This document shows, in pieces, positions 1 to 9,453 of a stretch of 64,000 bases of DNA. The first letter of the stretch is position 1, and each line of letters starts with the position of its first letter. Source of the DNA: Bifidobacterium hapali (lineage in GTDB: Bacteria; Actinomycetota; Actinomycetes; Actinomycetales; Bifidobacteriaceae); contig NZ_MWWY01000028.1 of assembly GCF_002259755.1 (NCBI RefSeq), positions 1 through 64,000 of the forward strand, written 5' to 3'. The notes beneath the pieces are model-generated. The model searched no databases, was not told where the DNA came from, and was given only the letters and a program-made list of their open reading frames with translations. Position numbers and translations under genes: made by a program.

Positions 1-1
1 C

Positions 2-409
2 GGTACCGAGGTCACGCTACCCGTGCAGCTCAAGGGTGGGAAGACCCTCGACACGCGTATCGTAGGCGTGGACGGCCCGCGTTGGATGCTACGCGGTATT
101 TTCTCCGGCAAGGCCGCAACCGATCCAACTGACCCTGAGACGCAAGCACTCAATGGATTCTTTGCTGATATTGTCGTTGATCGTGGTGAGGAACCGCTTG
201 CACCGCGTGATCTTATTCCTATGCATCCGCCAGTCGCTCCTGCCGAGCGTAAGGCTGCTGCCGCTGCGGCACAAAACGGCGATAACGCAGAAGATAAGGA
301 ACATTTAAAGGATATTCCGAACCGCCCCGATGGTCCGTTTGACTCCGATCAGCAGGTCGAGGTCAAGACAACACTGTCGCGCGGTCCTATGTTCTCTGAA
401 GTTCGCTAA
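2..409 (+). CDS. DUF3710 family protein, 3' end only
   Basis: The reading frame is open from the left edge, so the gene begins outside the window and only its last 135 codons are seen. The visible part has the ending I associate with the actinobacterial DUF3710 family: a compact beta-rich stretch with GPRWMLRGIFSG near the start, then an alanine-rich, charged, probably disordered tail. The function of the family is not known to me. A DUF3159 gene follows 20 bases downstream on the same strand, so the two are probably co-transcribed; this pairing is common in actinobacteria. The internal GTG at position 23 is not the true start, because codons before it (GTEVTLPV) continue the domain. Confidence 0.8.
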   Translation, partial: GTEVTLPVQLKGGKTLDTRIVGVDGPRWMLRGIFSGKAATDPTDPETQALNGFFADIVVDRGEEPLAPRDLIPMHPPVAPAERKAAAAAAQNGDNAEDKEHLKDIPNRPDGPFDSDQQVEVKTTLSRGPMFSEVR

Positions 410-429
410 TCTAGGGCGGCAACAAACTG

Positions 430-1149
430 ATGGTTGACAATAAACGTCGTACAGGCATGGCATCGCTGGCAGCGGTGGGCGATGGCGGTGACTTTTCCGT
501 TATTGAAGCGATCGGCGGTCCTCGTGGTGTCGTTGAATCCATGCTGCCCGGTGTGGTGTTTGTGATGATGTTCATTATCACCAGTAATCTCAATCTCACG
601 ATTGCCGTGTCTGCCGCTTTGGCAGTGATTCAGGTGATCGTGAGATTGTTACAACATCAATCAGTAATGGGTGCGCTCAGTGGTCTGGTTGCGGTTGGTA
701 TCTGCCTAATATGGGCGTGGAAGAGTCACGAAGCTCGCAATTATTACATGTTTGGATTTATTTCCAACAGTGTGTATTTTGTGCTGTTAACTCTGTCTCT
801 GATCGTGCGAGTGCCTGGACTTGGCGTGATGATTGAGTTCATTCGATCATTGCCAACTGAGCATTTCCAAGCATGGTTTGATGACTGGATGTCTGACCGT
901 GCTCTCAAGCGTGCATATATGATTGTAACCGCATTGTGGATGGGCGTGTTCGCATTACGTCTTGTGGTGCAGGTGCCGTTATATATAACTGATCATGTAG
1001 CATTGCTCGGCACTGCACGACTGCTCATGGGCATTCCGTTCTGGGCGTTGGCAATCTGGGTATCGTACCTTATCATTGCCACGCCGTTGCATCGGCACAA
1101 GATCGCCGAGCAGGCGAGTGAACGTAATAGCGATCAGTTTGCCGACTGA
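430..1149 (+). CDS. DUF3159 family integral membrane protein
   Basis: A 239-residue protein with about five or six hydrophobic segments (roughly residues 40-75, 80-100, 108-130, 163-185 and 195-220) and charged ends. The N-terminal part, with the GGPRGVVESMLPGVVFV motif, matches the DUF3159 family of actinobacterial inner-membrane proteins as I know it. No enzymatic motif is visible and I cannot name a substrate. A purine-rich AGGGCGG lies about 14 bases before the ATG. It sits between the DUF3710 gene and an RNA methyltransferase, all on the same strand with short gaps (20 and 29 bases), so a single operon is likely. Confidence 0.8.
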   Translation: MVDNKRRTGMASLAAVGDGGDFSVIEAIGGPRGVVESMLPGVVFVMMFIITSNLNLTIAVSAALAVIQVIVRLLQHQSVMGALSGLVAVGICLIWAWKSHEARNYYMFGFISNSVYFVLLTLSLIVRVPGLGVMIEFIRSLPTEHFQAWFDDWMSDRALKRAYMIVTALWMGVFALRLVVQVPLYITDHVALLGTARLLMGIPFWALAIWVSYLIIATPLHRHKIAEQASERNSDQFAD

Positions 1150-1178
1150 CATAATTAAGATTTTGAGGAGAGATCAGC

Positions 1179-2438
1179 ATGGACGTTGAGGTCCGTATCG
1201 AACGCTACGCCGATCAGGGACGTTGCGTTGGTCATATCGATGGCCGCGTAGTGTTCGTACGGTTCGCACTACCTGGCGAACTCGTACGCGTGCGTCTTGA
1301 CGAACCACACGATCGTGACGACCGATTCTGGACTGGCGAAGTTACGGATGTTGTGGAAGCAAGTGACGATCGTGTGCCACCTGCATGGCCGCTCGCAGGT
1401 CCCCTTGCGATGGGTGGCGGTGTTGGCGGCGCTGACCTCGTTCACGTGAGCTTGCCCGGACAGTTGAAGTGGAAAGCAATCACCGTATCTGAACAGTTGA
1501 GTCGACTCGGACATATTGACGTCACTGTGCCGATCGACCGCATGGACGGCGATGAAGCACTTGGCGGATTCCACTGGCGTACACGTATTGAAATGATTGC
1601 CGACGACGATGGCCGCCCATCCATGCGTCGCCGCGGATCACATACTCGCGTGCCACTTGGCACGATGCCGCTTGCCACCAAATCGTTACTTGACGTGGCC
1701 GACCGTGAGCATGTCTGGGACGGTGGTTTTGAACCCGGCTCACAGATTCGTCTATCCGTGCCCGAGCCGCGCGTCAATGTGCCTGAACACGATAATTACG
1801 CTGTGCTCGTCGATGGTGAATTGCGTGCCGGCAGTCGCCAACTCATCGAACATGTCACAATCGACGACACGCCATTCACATACGAGGTTGACGCGAATGG
1901 TTTCTGGCAAATTCACCGTCAGGCACCAATCGCGTTAGCGAATCATGTCATCACGCTTGCCAAACAAGAACTTGCTGACCAGCCGTCTGCTTGTATCTGG
2001 GATCTGTACTCTGGTTCAGGTCTGTTTACGCTACCATTGGCTACTCGTGTCACGCAGCGTACCCGTATGCTCAGTATCGAGGGCGGCCGTATTGCTGTTG
2101 CGAACGCGCAACGTAACATACGTCGACTGGATTTGCGAGATGTGGACGCACGATGTGGCGATGTGTCAGCAACGCTTACCAACGTGCCTGCTCATCTGGC
2201 ACATCCTGATCTGATTGTGCTCGACCCGCCGCGAGCTGGTGCAAGAGCCAAGGTTTGCCGGCAAATGGTTGCTGCTGGAGCTCGCTCAATTATTTACATT
2301 GCTTGCGATCCGACCAGCCTCGGCCGTGATGCCGGCACGTTGCGTTCGCTTGGTTACGAACTTGCTGACGTGCGTGCGTTTGATATTTATCCGATGACGC
2401 ATCACGTTGAGACAGTGGCACTTTTTCGCCGGGCGTAA
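1179..2438 (+). CDS. TRAM-domain class I RNA methyltransferase (TrmA/RumA family)
   Basis: A SAM-dependent enzyme of the TrmA/RlmC/RlmD family, which forms 5-methyluridine in tRNA or rRNA; the exact target cannot be told from sequence. The first 60 residues look like a TRAM RNA-binding domain. The C-terminal half is a Rossmann-type methyltransferase: the SAM motif DLYSGSGLF, then the family motifs LDPPRAGA and IYIACDPTSLGRD, whose Cys is the catalytic nucleophile in this family. The iron-sulfur cysteine cluster of RumA is not obvious near the N-terminus. A GAGGAGAG sequence precedes the ATG at good distance. At 419 residues it has the usual length for actinobacterial members. Confidence 0.9.
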   Translation: MDVEVRIERYADQGRCVGHIDGRVVFVRFALPGELVRVRLDEPHDRDDRFWTGEVTDVVEASDDRVPPAWPLAGPLAMGGGVGGADLVHVSLPGQLKWKAITVSEQLSRLGHIDVTVPIDRMDGDEALGGFHWRTRIEMIADDDGRPSMRRRGSHTRVPLGTMPLATKSLLDVADREHVWDGGFEPGSQIRLSVPEPRVNVPEHDNYAVLVDGELRAGSRQLIEHVTIDDTPFTYEVDANGFWQIHRQAPIALANHVITLAKQELADQPSACIWDLYSGSGLFTLPLATRVTQRTRMLSIEGGRIAVANAQRNIRRLDLRDVDARCGDVSATLTNVPAHLAHPDLIVLDPPRAGARAKVCRQMVAAGARSIIYIACDPTSLGRDAGTLRSLGYELADVRAFDIYPMTHHVETVALFRRA

Positions 2439-2471
2439 CGCGTGAGACAAGCACGCTGCGAGAGTTTCACG

Positions 2472-2477
2472 TACAAT
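2472..2477 (+). promoter_or_regulatory. -10 hexamer of a leaderless promoter
   Basis: TACAAT lies six bases before the ATG at 2484, with no ribosome binding site between them. Transcription would begin at or next to the start codon. The same arrangement recurs at several other genes here. Confidence 0.5.
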
Positions 2478-2483
2478 CAGCGT

Positions 2484-3098
2484 ATGAGTTCACGCATGTC
2501 AGTTCGACTGTTTCGCCATACGATCGCAGTACTGTTGTGCGCGATCGTATGTCTAACGTTATCTAGCTGTGCACCAGCTGGTCGTGCAGTTGGCGATACG
2601 CAAGATAGCGAGCCTGAGGTTGCTCATATCGGCAAAATCAAAATGGATATGCTGATTGGTCTCATCGGCAGTACGCAGAGCAGTGATATTGATACGCTCG
2701 CATTATCCGCGTTCGATACAGCTAAGGTAAATGCCGTGTACTCGTCAACCGTCAACGCATCCGACCCAGATGAAGCTGCACGACAGGCTGTGAACGATAT
2801 GATCGACCGACGTGCAACGATCATCGTGCTCAATGAAGCCGATGTTAACGGGAAAGCTGCAACCGCATGGAATCAGGTATTACTGCGAGCGCGTGATGCT
2901 GGTATTCCTGTCACCATGTTGAACCCGATCAGTGCGCCTGACGATGATACATTGTTTGCTGCCTCGCTCACGACTAATGATCGTGCCACTGATGCGCAGC
3001 CGATTGCGCGCGTACTTGCGAATATCATGGATGATAAGCCGCATGGTCGTGAGATTACTGTCAGTACGGTTGCTGCTGAAGATCTTAACCGCCCGTGA
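2484..3098 (+). CDS. One-lobed solute-binding-like lipoprotein, probably truncated
   Basis: A 204-residue protein with a lipoprotein signal peptide (hydrophobic run ending LTLSSC) followed by a domain like the N-terminal lobe of periplasmic sugar-binding proteins. It has the pattern IGKIKMDMLIGLIGS, then a region similar to the xxDxxAARQAVNDMIDRRATIIVLNEAD segment of that family. Full-length members run to about 320-380 residues; this one stops where the second lobe should begin, and none of the downstream frames before the next gene supplies it. It may be a decayed remnant or a stand-alone domain. The start was set at 2484 because of the -10 hexamer just upstream; an ATG 12 bases further on is also possible. 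No ABC transporter genes are next to it. Confidence 0.6.
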   Translation: MSSRMSVRLFRHTIAVLLCAIVCLTLSSCAPAGRAVGDTQDSEPEVAHIGKIKMDMLIGLIGSTQSSDIDTLALSAFDTAKVNAVYSSTVNASDPDEAARQAVNDMIDRRATIIVLNEADVNGKAATAWNQVLLRARDAGIPVTMLNPISAPDDDTLFAASLTTNDRATDAQPIARVLANIMDDKPHGREITVSTVAAEDLNRP

Positions 3099-3165
3099 AT
3101 GAGCGAGTGAACACGTTCGTGTAACGATCCGTCCACGGTATGAGAGCATAAGCAGCTGCACGCGG

Positions 3166-3171
3166 TAGGCT
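3166..3171 (+). promoter_or_regulatory. -10 hexamer of a leaderless promoter
   Basis: TAGGCT sits seven bases before the ATG of the P-type ATPase, and no Shine-Dalgarno sequence is present. This matches the leaderless pattern and supports the start at 3179. Confidence 0.4.
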
Positions 3172-3178
3172 GGACGTT

Positions 3179-5731
3179 ATGAGCGCGAATCCAATTTTGC
3201 CACAGACAGTAGCATCATCGGTCAAACAGTCAGCGACCAAGGTGTCAACTATGCCCTACGTGTCCGCAACTGGCTTAACGAGCGACGAAGTTGCTGAACG
3301 TGTCGCCAGCGGGCAAGTCAACGCTGTTAACACTTCTACGTCGCGTTCTGTTGCTGATATTGTGCGTGCGAACGTGTTTACGCTGTTCAACGGGATTATT
3401 TTCGCGGCCATGATCATGGTGCTTATTACCGGGTCGTGGAAAGACGCTGTTTTTGGTTTCGTGATTCTTATTAACACGAGCATCGGTATTGTCACTGAAT
3501 TGAAGGCTAAGCGCACGCTCGACAAGTTGTCGATTCTTGTCGCTGCAGACTATGTGGTGCGCCGTGACGGCCACGATGAGACTGTTGCGCACAACGGTAT
3601 TGTGCTTAATGATGTGCTGTGGTTGCGCGCTGGCGATCAGGTACCTGCTGATGCTGAAGTTACGGACGTATGGGGTATTGAGCTTGACGAGTCGATGCTT
3701 ACTGGTGAATCACGTACGGTCCGTAAGCAGATTGGTGACGCAGTGTATTCCGGCTCTACGGTGGTTTCCGGTATGGCTTTGGTTCGCGTGACAGCCGTTG
3801 GTGAACACGGGTATGCGGCGAGTCTGACGCGCGAAGCTAAGGTGTATCGCAAAACTGTGTCCGATTTGAGTCGCGGTATTAATACGATTCTCAAATTCAT
3901 GACGTTTCTTGTCGTGCCATTGTGCGTATTGCTGATTGTGTCGCAAATTCGTACGGTTGGCGGTTGGGATGTAGCGTTAGCAACCGGAGCATGGCGACGC
4001 GCGGTCGTTTCCGCTGTCGCTGGCGTAGTCGGCATGATTCCTGAAGGCTTGGTATTGCTCACATCACTCAACTTTGCGATCGCAGCGATGCGACTAGCCC
4101 GACATAATACGCTCGTACAGGAACTCGAATCAGTGGAAACATTGGCGCGTGTCGACTGTCTTAATGTGGATAAAACTGGCACGGTAACGGACGGTGGTAT
4201 TGCGTTCGACCAGCTAATCATGTTGGAACCAGATGGTGCTGATAGTGGCAGTAGTGAACAGTCCGCGAAACAGGCACTGTATGATTTGTCCAACGAAGCA
4301 CAACCAAACAGCACTGGTCAAGCAGTGCTCACTGGGCTACGCGAAGAAGGAATAAATGCAGGCAGTGTTATTGCGCGCATACCATTCTCCAGTGCGCGCA
4401 AATGGAGTGCGATTACAGACGAACATAACACGACGTGGTATCTCGGTGCTCCAGAAGTACTGCTCAACGCGTTCGACGGTGATTGGACGAATGTGCTGCA
4501 CCGCGTAACCGAATACGCGCATGATGGCAATCGTGTACTTCTAGTGGCCAAGACAGCAACCAAGACAGTCTTTCCCCATGCGGTACTGCCACAAGACGGC
4601 GAGAATGAGCCAACACTGAATCCGACTGCACAGCCAGTAGCATTAGTGTTATGCACCGAGCGAATCCGCGCCGATGCGGAGCAGACTCTCGCATGGTTCC
4701 GGGACCAAGGCGTGCGCTGTCGTATTATTTCCGGCGACAATCCCGCCACCGTTGGTGCGATCGCAGCCAAAGTCAAACTCACCGGCGAACGCACGCCAGT
4801 GGCAATGGACGCGCGCAACTTACCGAACGATATCAACGAACTCGCCCGTACTCTTGAAACCGTTGATGTACTCGGCCGCGTGCTACCAGATCAGAAAAAA
4901 GCGATCGTACAAGCATTACATGTTGACGGTCATGTTGTTGCCATGACCGGCGATGGCGTCAACGATGCGCTCGCCATTAAAGAAGCTGATCTGGGCATTG
5001 CAATGGGCAATGCTGCACCGGCGACCAAGGCTGTTGCACAAGTTGTGTTAGTGGACTCGAAGTTCAGTCATTTGCCTGATGTAGTGGCTCGCGGCCGTCA
5101 AGTCATGGCCAATATGGAACGTGTCGCCAGTTTGTTTCTTGTCAAAACCGTTTATTCAGCGCTTATTTCACTCGGCGTGGTACTCACTGCTATTCCGTTC
5201 CCATATTTGCCACGTCATATCACGTATATTGGCGGACTGACAATCGGCGCGCCAGCGTTTATCCTTGCGCTTGCACCGAATACGCGCCGCTATATTCCGG
5301 GCTTTTTACAACGTGTGGTGCGCTTCGCATTACCAGGCGGCATGGCTATCGCAATATCCGTGTTGCTTAGTTCATGGCTATTGCCGGGCATCATAGGATG
5401 GAATCTTACTGATCCTGCTGATCTGGCTGAATTGCGTGCGACAAACGCAATTATCGTGTTCGTACTCGGCGTGTTCGTGCTCGCACGTGTTGCTCAACCG
5501 TTGAACTCGTGGCGAGGCATACTCGTTGCTGCCTTTGCTAGTATCGGTATTATCGGCATGTTTATACCGTTTGTAGCGAACTTTTTTGCACTCGAAATGC
5601 CTACTGGTCACGAGATTGTCGCGACGATGATTGCATTACTGATTGCGGCTGTACTGTTCATCATCTGCCATGTTGGAGTGAAACTCGTGTCGCGGATTAT
5701 CTCACATGGCAAGCCGACACGCCAGAGCTGA
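3179..5731 (+). CDS. P-type cation-transporting ATPase, CtpE-like
   Basis: An 850-residue HAD-superfamily ion pump of the cytoplasmic membrane. In order it shows an N-terminal cation-ATPase domain, two membrane segments, the actuator domain with LTGES, the conserved segment IPEGLVLLTSLNFA in a membrane helix, the phosphorylation site DKTGT (Asp near residue 331), a nucleotide-binding domain, the hinge motif GDGVNDALAIKEADLGIAMG, and a C-terminal bundle of about six helices. The PEGLVLLTS signature and the absence of heavy-metal CxxC domains point to the CtpE-type group, whose mycobacterial member has been linked to calcium uptake. Transport of calcium or magnesium here is therefore inference. 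A second ATG 72 bases further in is an alternative start. Confidence 0.88.
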   Translation: MSANPILPQTVASSVKQSATKVSTMPYVSATGLTSDEVAERVASGQVNAVNTSTSRSVADIVRANVFTLFNGIIFAAMIMVLITGSWKDAVFGFVILINTSIGIVTELKAKRTLDKLSILVAADYVVRRDGHDETVAHNGIVLNDVLWLRAGDQVPADAEVTDVWGIELDESMLTGESRTVRKQIGDAVYSGSTVVSGMALVRVTAVGEHGYAASLTREAKVYRKTVSDLSRGINTILKFMTFLVVPLCVLLIVSQIRTVGGWDVALATGAWRRAVVSAVAGVVGMIPEGLVLLTSLNFAIAAMRLARHNTLVQELESVETLARVDCLNVDKTGTVTDGGIAFDQLIMLEPDGADSGSSEQSAKQALYDLSNEAQPNSTGQAVLTGLREEGINAGSVIARIPFSSARKWSAITDEHNTTWYLGAPEVLLNAFDGDWTNVLHRVTEYAHDGNRVLLVAKTATKTVFPHAVLPQDGENEPTLNPTAQPVALVLCTERIRADAEQTLAWFRDQGVRCRIISGDNPATVGAIAAKVKLTGERTPVAMDARNLPNDINELARTLETVDVLGRVLPDQKKAIVQALHVDGHVVAMTGDGVNDALAIKEADLGIAMGNAAPATKAVAQVVLVDSKFSHLPDVVARGRQVMANMERVASLFLVKTVYSALISLGVVLTAIPFPYLPRHITYIGGLTIGAPAFILALAPNTRRYIPGFLQRVVRFALPGGMAIAISVLLSSWLLPGIIGWNLTDPADLAELRATNAIIVFVLGVFVLARVAQPLNSWRGILVAAFASIGIIGMFIPFVANFFALEMPTGHEIVATMIALLIAAVLFIICHVGVKLVSRIISHGKPTRQS

Positions 5732-5760
5732 AGTAACATGCCGGTATTGTAAAGGGCAGA

Positions 5761-5782
5761 TAATCGGCGATACTACCGATTA
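5761..5782 (+). promoter_or_regulatory. Inverted repeat overlapping the probable acnA promoter
   Basis: TAATCGG and CCGATTA form perfect 7-base arms separated by eight bases that contain GATACT, a plausible -10 hexamer. The site lies 26 bases before the acnA start codon. It could be a repressor operator covering the promoter or a leader hairpin; the sequence does not decide. Confidence 0.45.
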
Positions 5783-5807
5783 GAAGTCCCATCAAGCCGG
5801 AGGCAAT

Positions 5808-8507
5808 ATGTCCGTACGCGACGACCAGCTGTCCACGCTTAACGTGAACGGCAAGGACTATGACTATTATTCGATCGCTGGTCTGCCCGGCATCGATCAT
5901 CTGCCGTACTCATTGAAGGTACTCGTTGAGAACCTAGTGCGCAATATCGACGGTGCGAATATCACTGACGATCATGTACGCGCATTACTTGACTGGGACC
6001 CGCAAGCCCAGCCCAGCCACGAAATCCAGTTCACACCAAGCCGTGTGGTCATGCAGGACTTTACTGGCGTACCCTGCATCGTTGACCTTGCGACCATGCG
6101 TGACGCTGTCAAGCAGCTTGGCGGCGACCCCGAGGTTATCAACCCACAAGTCCAGTCCGACATGGTTATCGACCACTCCGTGCAAATCGACAAGTACGGT
6201 GTTGCAGACGCGGTCGAACAAAACATGGATATCGAATACCAGCGCAACGGTGAACGCTACCAGTTCCTACGCTGGGGTCAGCAAGCGTTCCGTAACTTCC
6301 GCGTTGTCCCGCCAGGAACCGGCATTATCCACCAAGTCAATATCGAGTATCTTGCCAAAGTCATTATGACCAAGGCAGGGGAGCGCGGCCGTGAACTTGC
6401 GTATCTCGATTCGTGCGTTGGCACCGACTCACACACTACTACCGAAAACGGTCTTGGCGTGCTCGGCTGGGGTGTTGGCGGTATTGAAGCCGAGGCAGCT
6501 ATGCTCGGTCAGCCGATTTCCATGCTCGTGCCGCGCGTCGTCGGGTTCAAGCTCACTGGATCTATTCCTGAAGGTGTGACGGCCACCGACGTGGTACTCA
6601 CCATCACTGATATGCTGCGCAAGCATGGCGTGGTCGGCAAGTTTGTCGAATTCTACGGTGACGGTATCGCGTCCGTACCGCTCGCCAACCGCGCCACTAT
6701 CGGCAACATGAGCCCTGAATTTGGCTCCACCTGCGGTATTTTCCCGATCGATCAGGTCACGCTCGACTATCTCAAGCTCACTGGCCGCTCTGACGAGCAA
6801 GTCGCGCTCGTTGAAGCGTACGCGAAAGCCAACAAGCTGTGGGGTGACGCAAGCGATCCCGACTATGTTGAACCGCAGTACTCTGAATACGAGGAGCTCG
6901 ACCTGTCAACTGTCGTGCCATCGATCGCAGGTCCGAAGCGTCCACAGGATCGCATTGTGCTTTCGGATGCGAAGAGCACGTTCGAGCAAACGCTGCCATC
7001 GTACGAAACTGACAACACTGCACACGAGCCGATCGCCGTGTCGACCGACTTCCGTGGTGACTTCGATCTGACCAATGGCGATGTGGCGATCGCTTCGATT
7101 ACCTCGTGCACGAATACTTCCAACCCGTCAGTCATGATCGCGGCCGGTCTGATCGCCCGCAATGCGGTCGCGCGCGGACTGTCCCCGAAGCCGTGGGTGA
7201 AGACTTCACTCGCTCCCGGCTCGCAGGTTGTCGCCGATTATCTCAAGGCTGCCGGCTTGCAAGACGATCTCGATCGTCTTGGCTATGAGCTCGTCGGCTT
7301 CGGCTGCGCAACGTGCATCGGCAACTCTGGACCTCTGCTGCCGGAAATCAGTGAAGCTATTAACGCCAACGATTTAACGGTTACCGCTGTTCTATCTGGC
7401 AACCGCAACTTTGAAGGTCGTATCAGTCCAGATGTCAAGATGAACTATCTTGCTTCGCCGCCACTGGTCATCGCATACGCGCTCGCCGGCACGATGGACT
7501 TCGACTTCGCGACGCAGCCGCTTGGTAAAGACCCGGACGGTAACGACGTGTATTTGAAAGATATTTGGCCGACGAACGAAGAAGTCGCTGCCGTGGTGAA
7601 CGGCACGGTGAGTCGTGAAATGTTCCTCAAAGACTACGCGTCTGTGTTCGAGGGCGATCATCGTTGGAAGGGCCTTGATGTGCCTGAAGGTGAACTGTTC
7701 CAATGGGATCCGAAGTCCACGTATGTGCGTCGCCAAACATTCTTCGACGGTATGAAGGCAACTCCTGACCCGGTTGAAGACATTCACGGCGCTCGCGTGC
7801 TCGCTCTGCTAGGGGACTCGGTGACCACTGACCATATTTCTCCGGCCGGCGCGTTTAAGGCGTCTAGCCCTGCTGGCAAGTATTTGACTGAGCGTGGTGT
7901 CGAACCGAAGAACTTCAATTCATACGGTTCTCGTCGTGGTAACCACGAGGTTATGGTGCGTGGCACGTTCGGCAACATTCGTCTGCGCAACCAATTACTC
8001 GCCTCGACCGGTAACGAGGTGACGCCGGGTGGTTTCACATTTGATTTCACGACCGGCAAGCCGTCCACGATTTTTGATGCGTCGCTCAATTACAAGGCTG
8101 CTGGCACGCCTTTGGTTGTGCTGGCGGGCAAGGAATATGGTACTGGTTCGTCGCGTGACTGGGCGGCTAAGGGCACACTGATGCTGGGCGTGCGCGCTGT
8201 GATTACGGAAAGTTTCGAGCGTATTCACCGGTCGAATCTGATTGGTATGGGTGTGCTGCCGCTGCAGTTCCCGGCGGGGGAGAGTTACACGTCGCTTGGC
8301 CTCGACGGCACGGAAACCTACGATATCGACGGTATTGACACGCTGAACACTGGTGAAACGCCGAAGACCGTGCACGTTACCGCCACGCACACGGATGGTT
8401 CAACAACCGAATTTGACGCGGTGGTGCGTATCGACACGCCCGGTGAAGCTGACTACTATCGCAACGGTGGCATCCTGCAGTACGTGCTACGTAACCTCAT
8501 GAAGTAA
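5808..8507 (+). CDS. acnA: Aconitate hydratase A
   Basis: Interconverts citrate and isocitrate through cis-aconitate in the cytoplasm, using a 4Fe-4S cluster. The 899-residue length fits AcnA/IRP-type aconitase. Visible signatures are [20 protein letters not shown], the first cluster cysteine in [13 protein letters not shown], the other two in [14 protein letters not shown], and the C-terminal swivel domain with [14 protein letters not shown]. The ribosome binding site GGAGG is well placed. The gene is monocistronic: an inverted repeat lies at its promoter and a strong terminator follows. In organisms with an incomplete citric acid cycle, as in bifidobacteria, it would serve 2-oxoglutarate and glutamate synthesis; that role is inferred from general knowledge. 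Confidence 0.96.
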   Translation: MSVRDDQLSTLNVNGKDYDYYSIAGLPGIDHLPYSLKVLVENLVRNIDGANITDDHVRALLDWDPQAQPSHEIQFTPSRVVMQDFTGVPCIVDLATMRDAVKQLGGDPEVINPQVQSDMVIDHSVQIDKYGVADAVEQNMDIEYQRNGERYQFLRWGQQAFRNFRVVPPGTGIIHQVNIEYLAKVIMTKAGERGRELAYLDSCVGTDSHTTTENGLGVLGWGVGGIEAEAAMLGQPISMLVPRVVGFKLTGSIPEGVTATDVVLTITDMLRKHGVVGKFVEFYGDGIASVPLANRATIGNMSPEFGSTCGIFPIDQVTLDYLKLTGRSDEQVALVEAYAKANKLWGDASDPDYVEPQYSEYEELDLSTVVPSIAGPKRPQDRIVLSDAKSTFEQTLPSYETDNTAHEPIAVSTDFRGDFDLTNGDVAIASITSCTNTSNPSVMIAAGLIARNAVARGLSPKPWVKTSLAPGSQVVADYLKAAGLQDDLDRLGYELVGFGCATCIGNSGPLLPEISEAINANDLTVTAVLSGNRNFEGRISPDVKMNYLASPPLVIAYALAGTMDFDFATQPLGKDPDGNDVYLKDIWPTNEEVAAVVNGTVSREMFLKDYASVFEGDHRWKGLDVPEGELFQWDPKSTYVRRQTFFDGMKATPDPVEDIHGARVLALLGDSVTTDHISPAGAFKASSPAGKYLTERGVEPKNFNSYGSRRGNHEVMVRGTFGNIRLRNQLLASTGNEVTPGGFTFDFTTGKPSTIFDASLNYKAAGTPLVVLAGKEYGTGSSRDWAAKGTLMLGVRAVITESFERIHRSNLIGMGVLPLQFPAGESYTSLGLDGTETYDIDGIDTLNTGETPKTVHVTATHTDGSTTEFDAVVRIDTPGEADYYRNGGILQYVLRNLMK

Positions 8508-8530
8508 CAGCAAGTTCGTCGAATAGAATA

Positions 8531-8559
8531 AAAAGCCTCCTTGATCAAGGAGGCTTTTT
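8531..8559 (+). terminator. Rho-independent terminator of acnA
   Basis: AAAAGCCTCCTTG is followed by CAAGGAGGCTTTTT, a near-perfect hairpin with a tiny loop and a T-run. It starts 24 bases after the acnA stop codon and has A-runs on the other side, so it may also work in reverse. Confidence 0.9.
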
Positions 8560-8676
8560 AATGAACGACAGGTGAACGCTGAGAGTCAGAGTGCAAATAT
8601 AGCCATAACCAAGAGCACAATACCTATGATGTCCGCTATGATTACCTGAAGCATGAAAGGTAGGAGTAGCGAGGGC

Positions 8677-9390
8677 ATGAGGGTATTCGATTTCGACGGA
8701 ACAATTTACGACGGCGAAAGTCTGTTCGACCTATACCTCTTCAGTGCGCGCTACGATCCGATAGTATTCCGTCATCTTGCGCCAGTATTGCGGTATGCGA
8801 TCAAATATAAACTCGGTAGAGCCACGCTTGAGCAGATGGAACGTGGCGTGGGTGATATCGCGCGCAAATATTTGCACGATCTTACACACTCACGACGAGT
8901 GAACGCATTATGTGAACGCGATAATACTAATGAAGCGGATGACCGTGGTGATCTTGATGTCATTCTCGATGGTGTCGCTCGAGATGTGGAAACCGGTCGC
9001 ATCGTCGCACCGCAGACTGAACGTGCATCGTCGGGAGGACTTGATGCGCTTGTCAGTCGTTTCTGGGACCGTAATATGCGACGCATCAAACCGTGGTACC
9101 ATCCACAGCCTGACGATGTTATTCTCACTGCATCATTCGATGTAACCGTAGGCGAAGCATGTCGCAGACTTGGACTGCATAATCTCGTTGCCTCGACGAT
9201 CGATCCGGAAACGTTGCAAGTCACGTATCTGAATTTCAATACGAATAAGCCAAAACGATTCCGCGAACTGTTCGGTGATGATGTGATTGTTGACGAATTT
9301 TATACTGACAGTCGCTTCGATCAACCAATGATCGATCTCGCCCGTAGCGCCTATATGGTGAAAGGCGATCGAATCACGCGCATCAAATAA
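8677..9390 (+). CDS. HAD superfamily phosphatase (phosphoserine phosphatase-like)
   Basis: A 237-residue cytoplasmic HAD hydrolase. The N-terminus has the DxDGT nucleophile motif (FDFDGTIYDGES), a helical cap region follows, and ILTASFDVTVGEACRRLGL holds the serine of motif II. The layout resembles subfamily IB (phosphoserine phosphatase-like). The cap carries an acidic, poorly conserved insertion (about residues 85-125). The substrate is unknown. I chose the ATG at 8677 because AGGAG lies 10 bases upstream; an ATG at 8653 would place that AGGAG inside the gene. A histidine phosphatase follows after 63 bases with its own promoter. Confidence 0.75.
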   Translation: MRVFDFDGTIYDGESLFDLYLFSARYDPIVFRHLAPVLRYAIKYKLGRATLEQMERGVGDIARKYLHDLTHSRRVNALCERDNTNEADDRGDLDVILDGVARDVETGRIVAPQTERASSGGLDALVSRFWDRNMRRIKPWYHPQPDDVILTASFDVTVGEACRRLGLHNLVASTIDPETLQVTYLNFNTNKPKRFRELFGDDVIVDEFYTDSRFDQPMIDLARSAYMVKGDRITRIK

Positions 9391-9414
9391 AGCAACAGTG
9401 AGATATCGCAACTC

Positions 9415-9420
9415 TATAAT
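9415..9420 (+). promoter_or_regulatory. Consensus -10 hexamer
   Basis: A perfect TATAAT, 33 bases before the histidine phosphatase start. Transcripts would begin near 9427 and carry the GAGGAACG ribosome binding site. Confidence 0.55.
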
Positions 9421-9453
9421 GCGGTATTACGGATACAGAAACGAGGAACGGCT

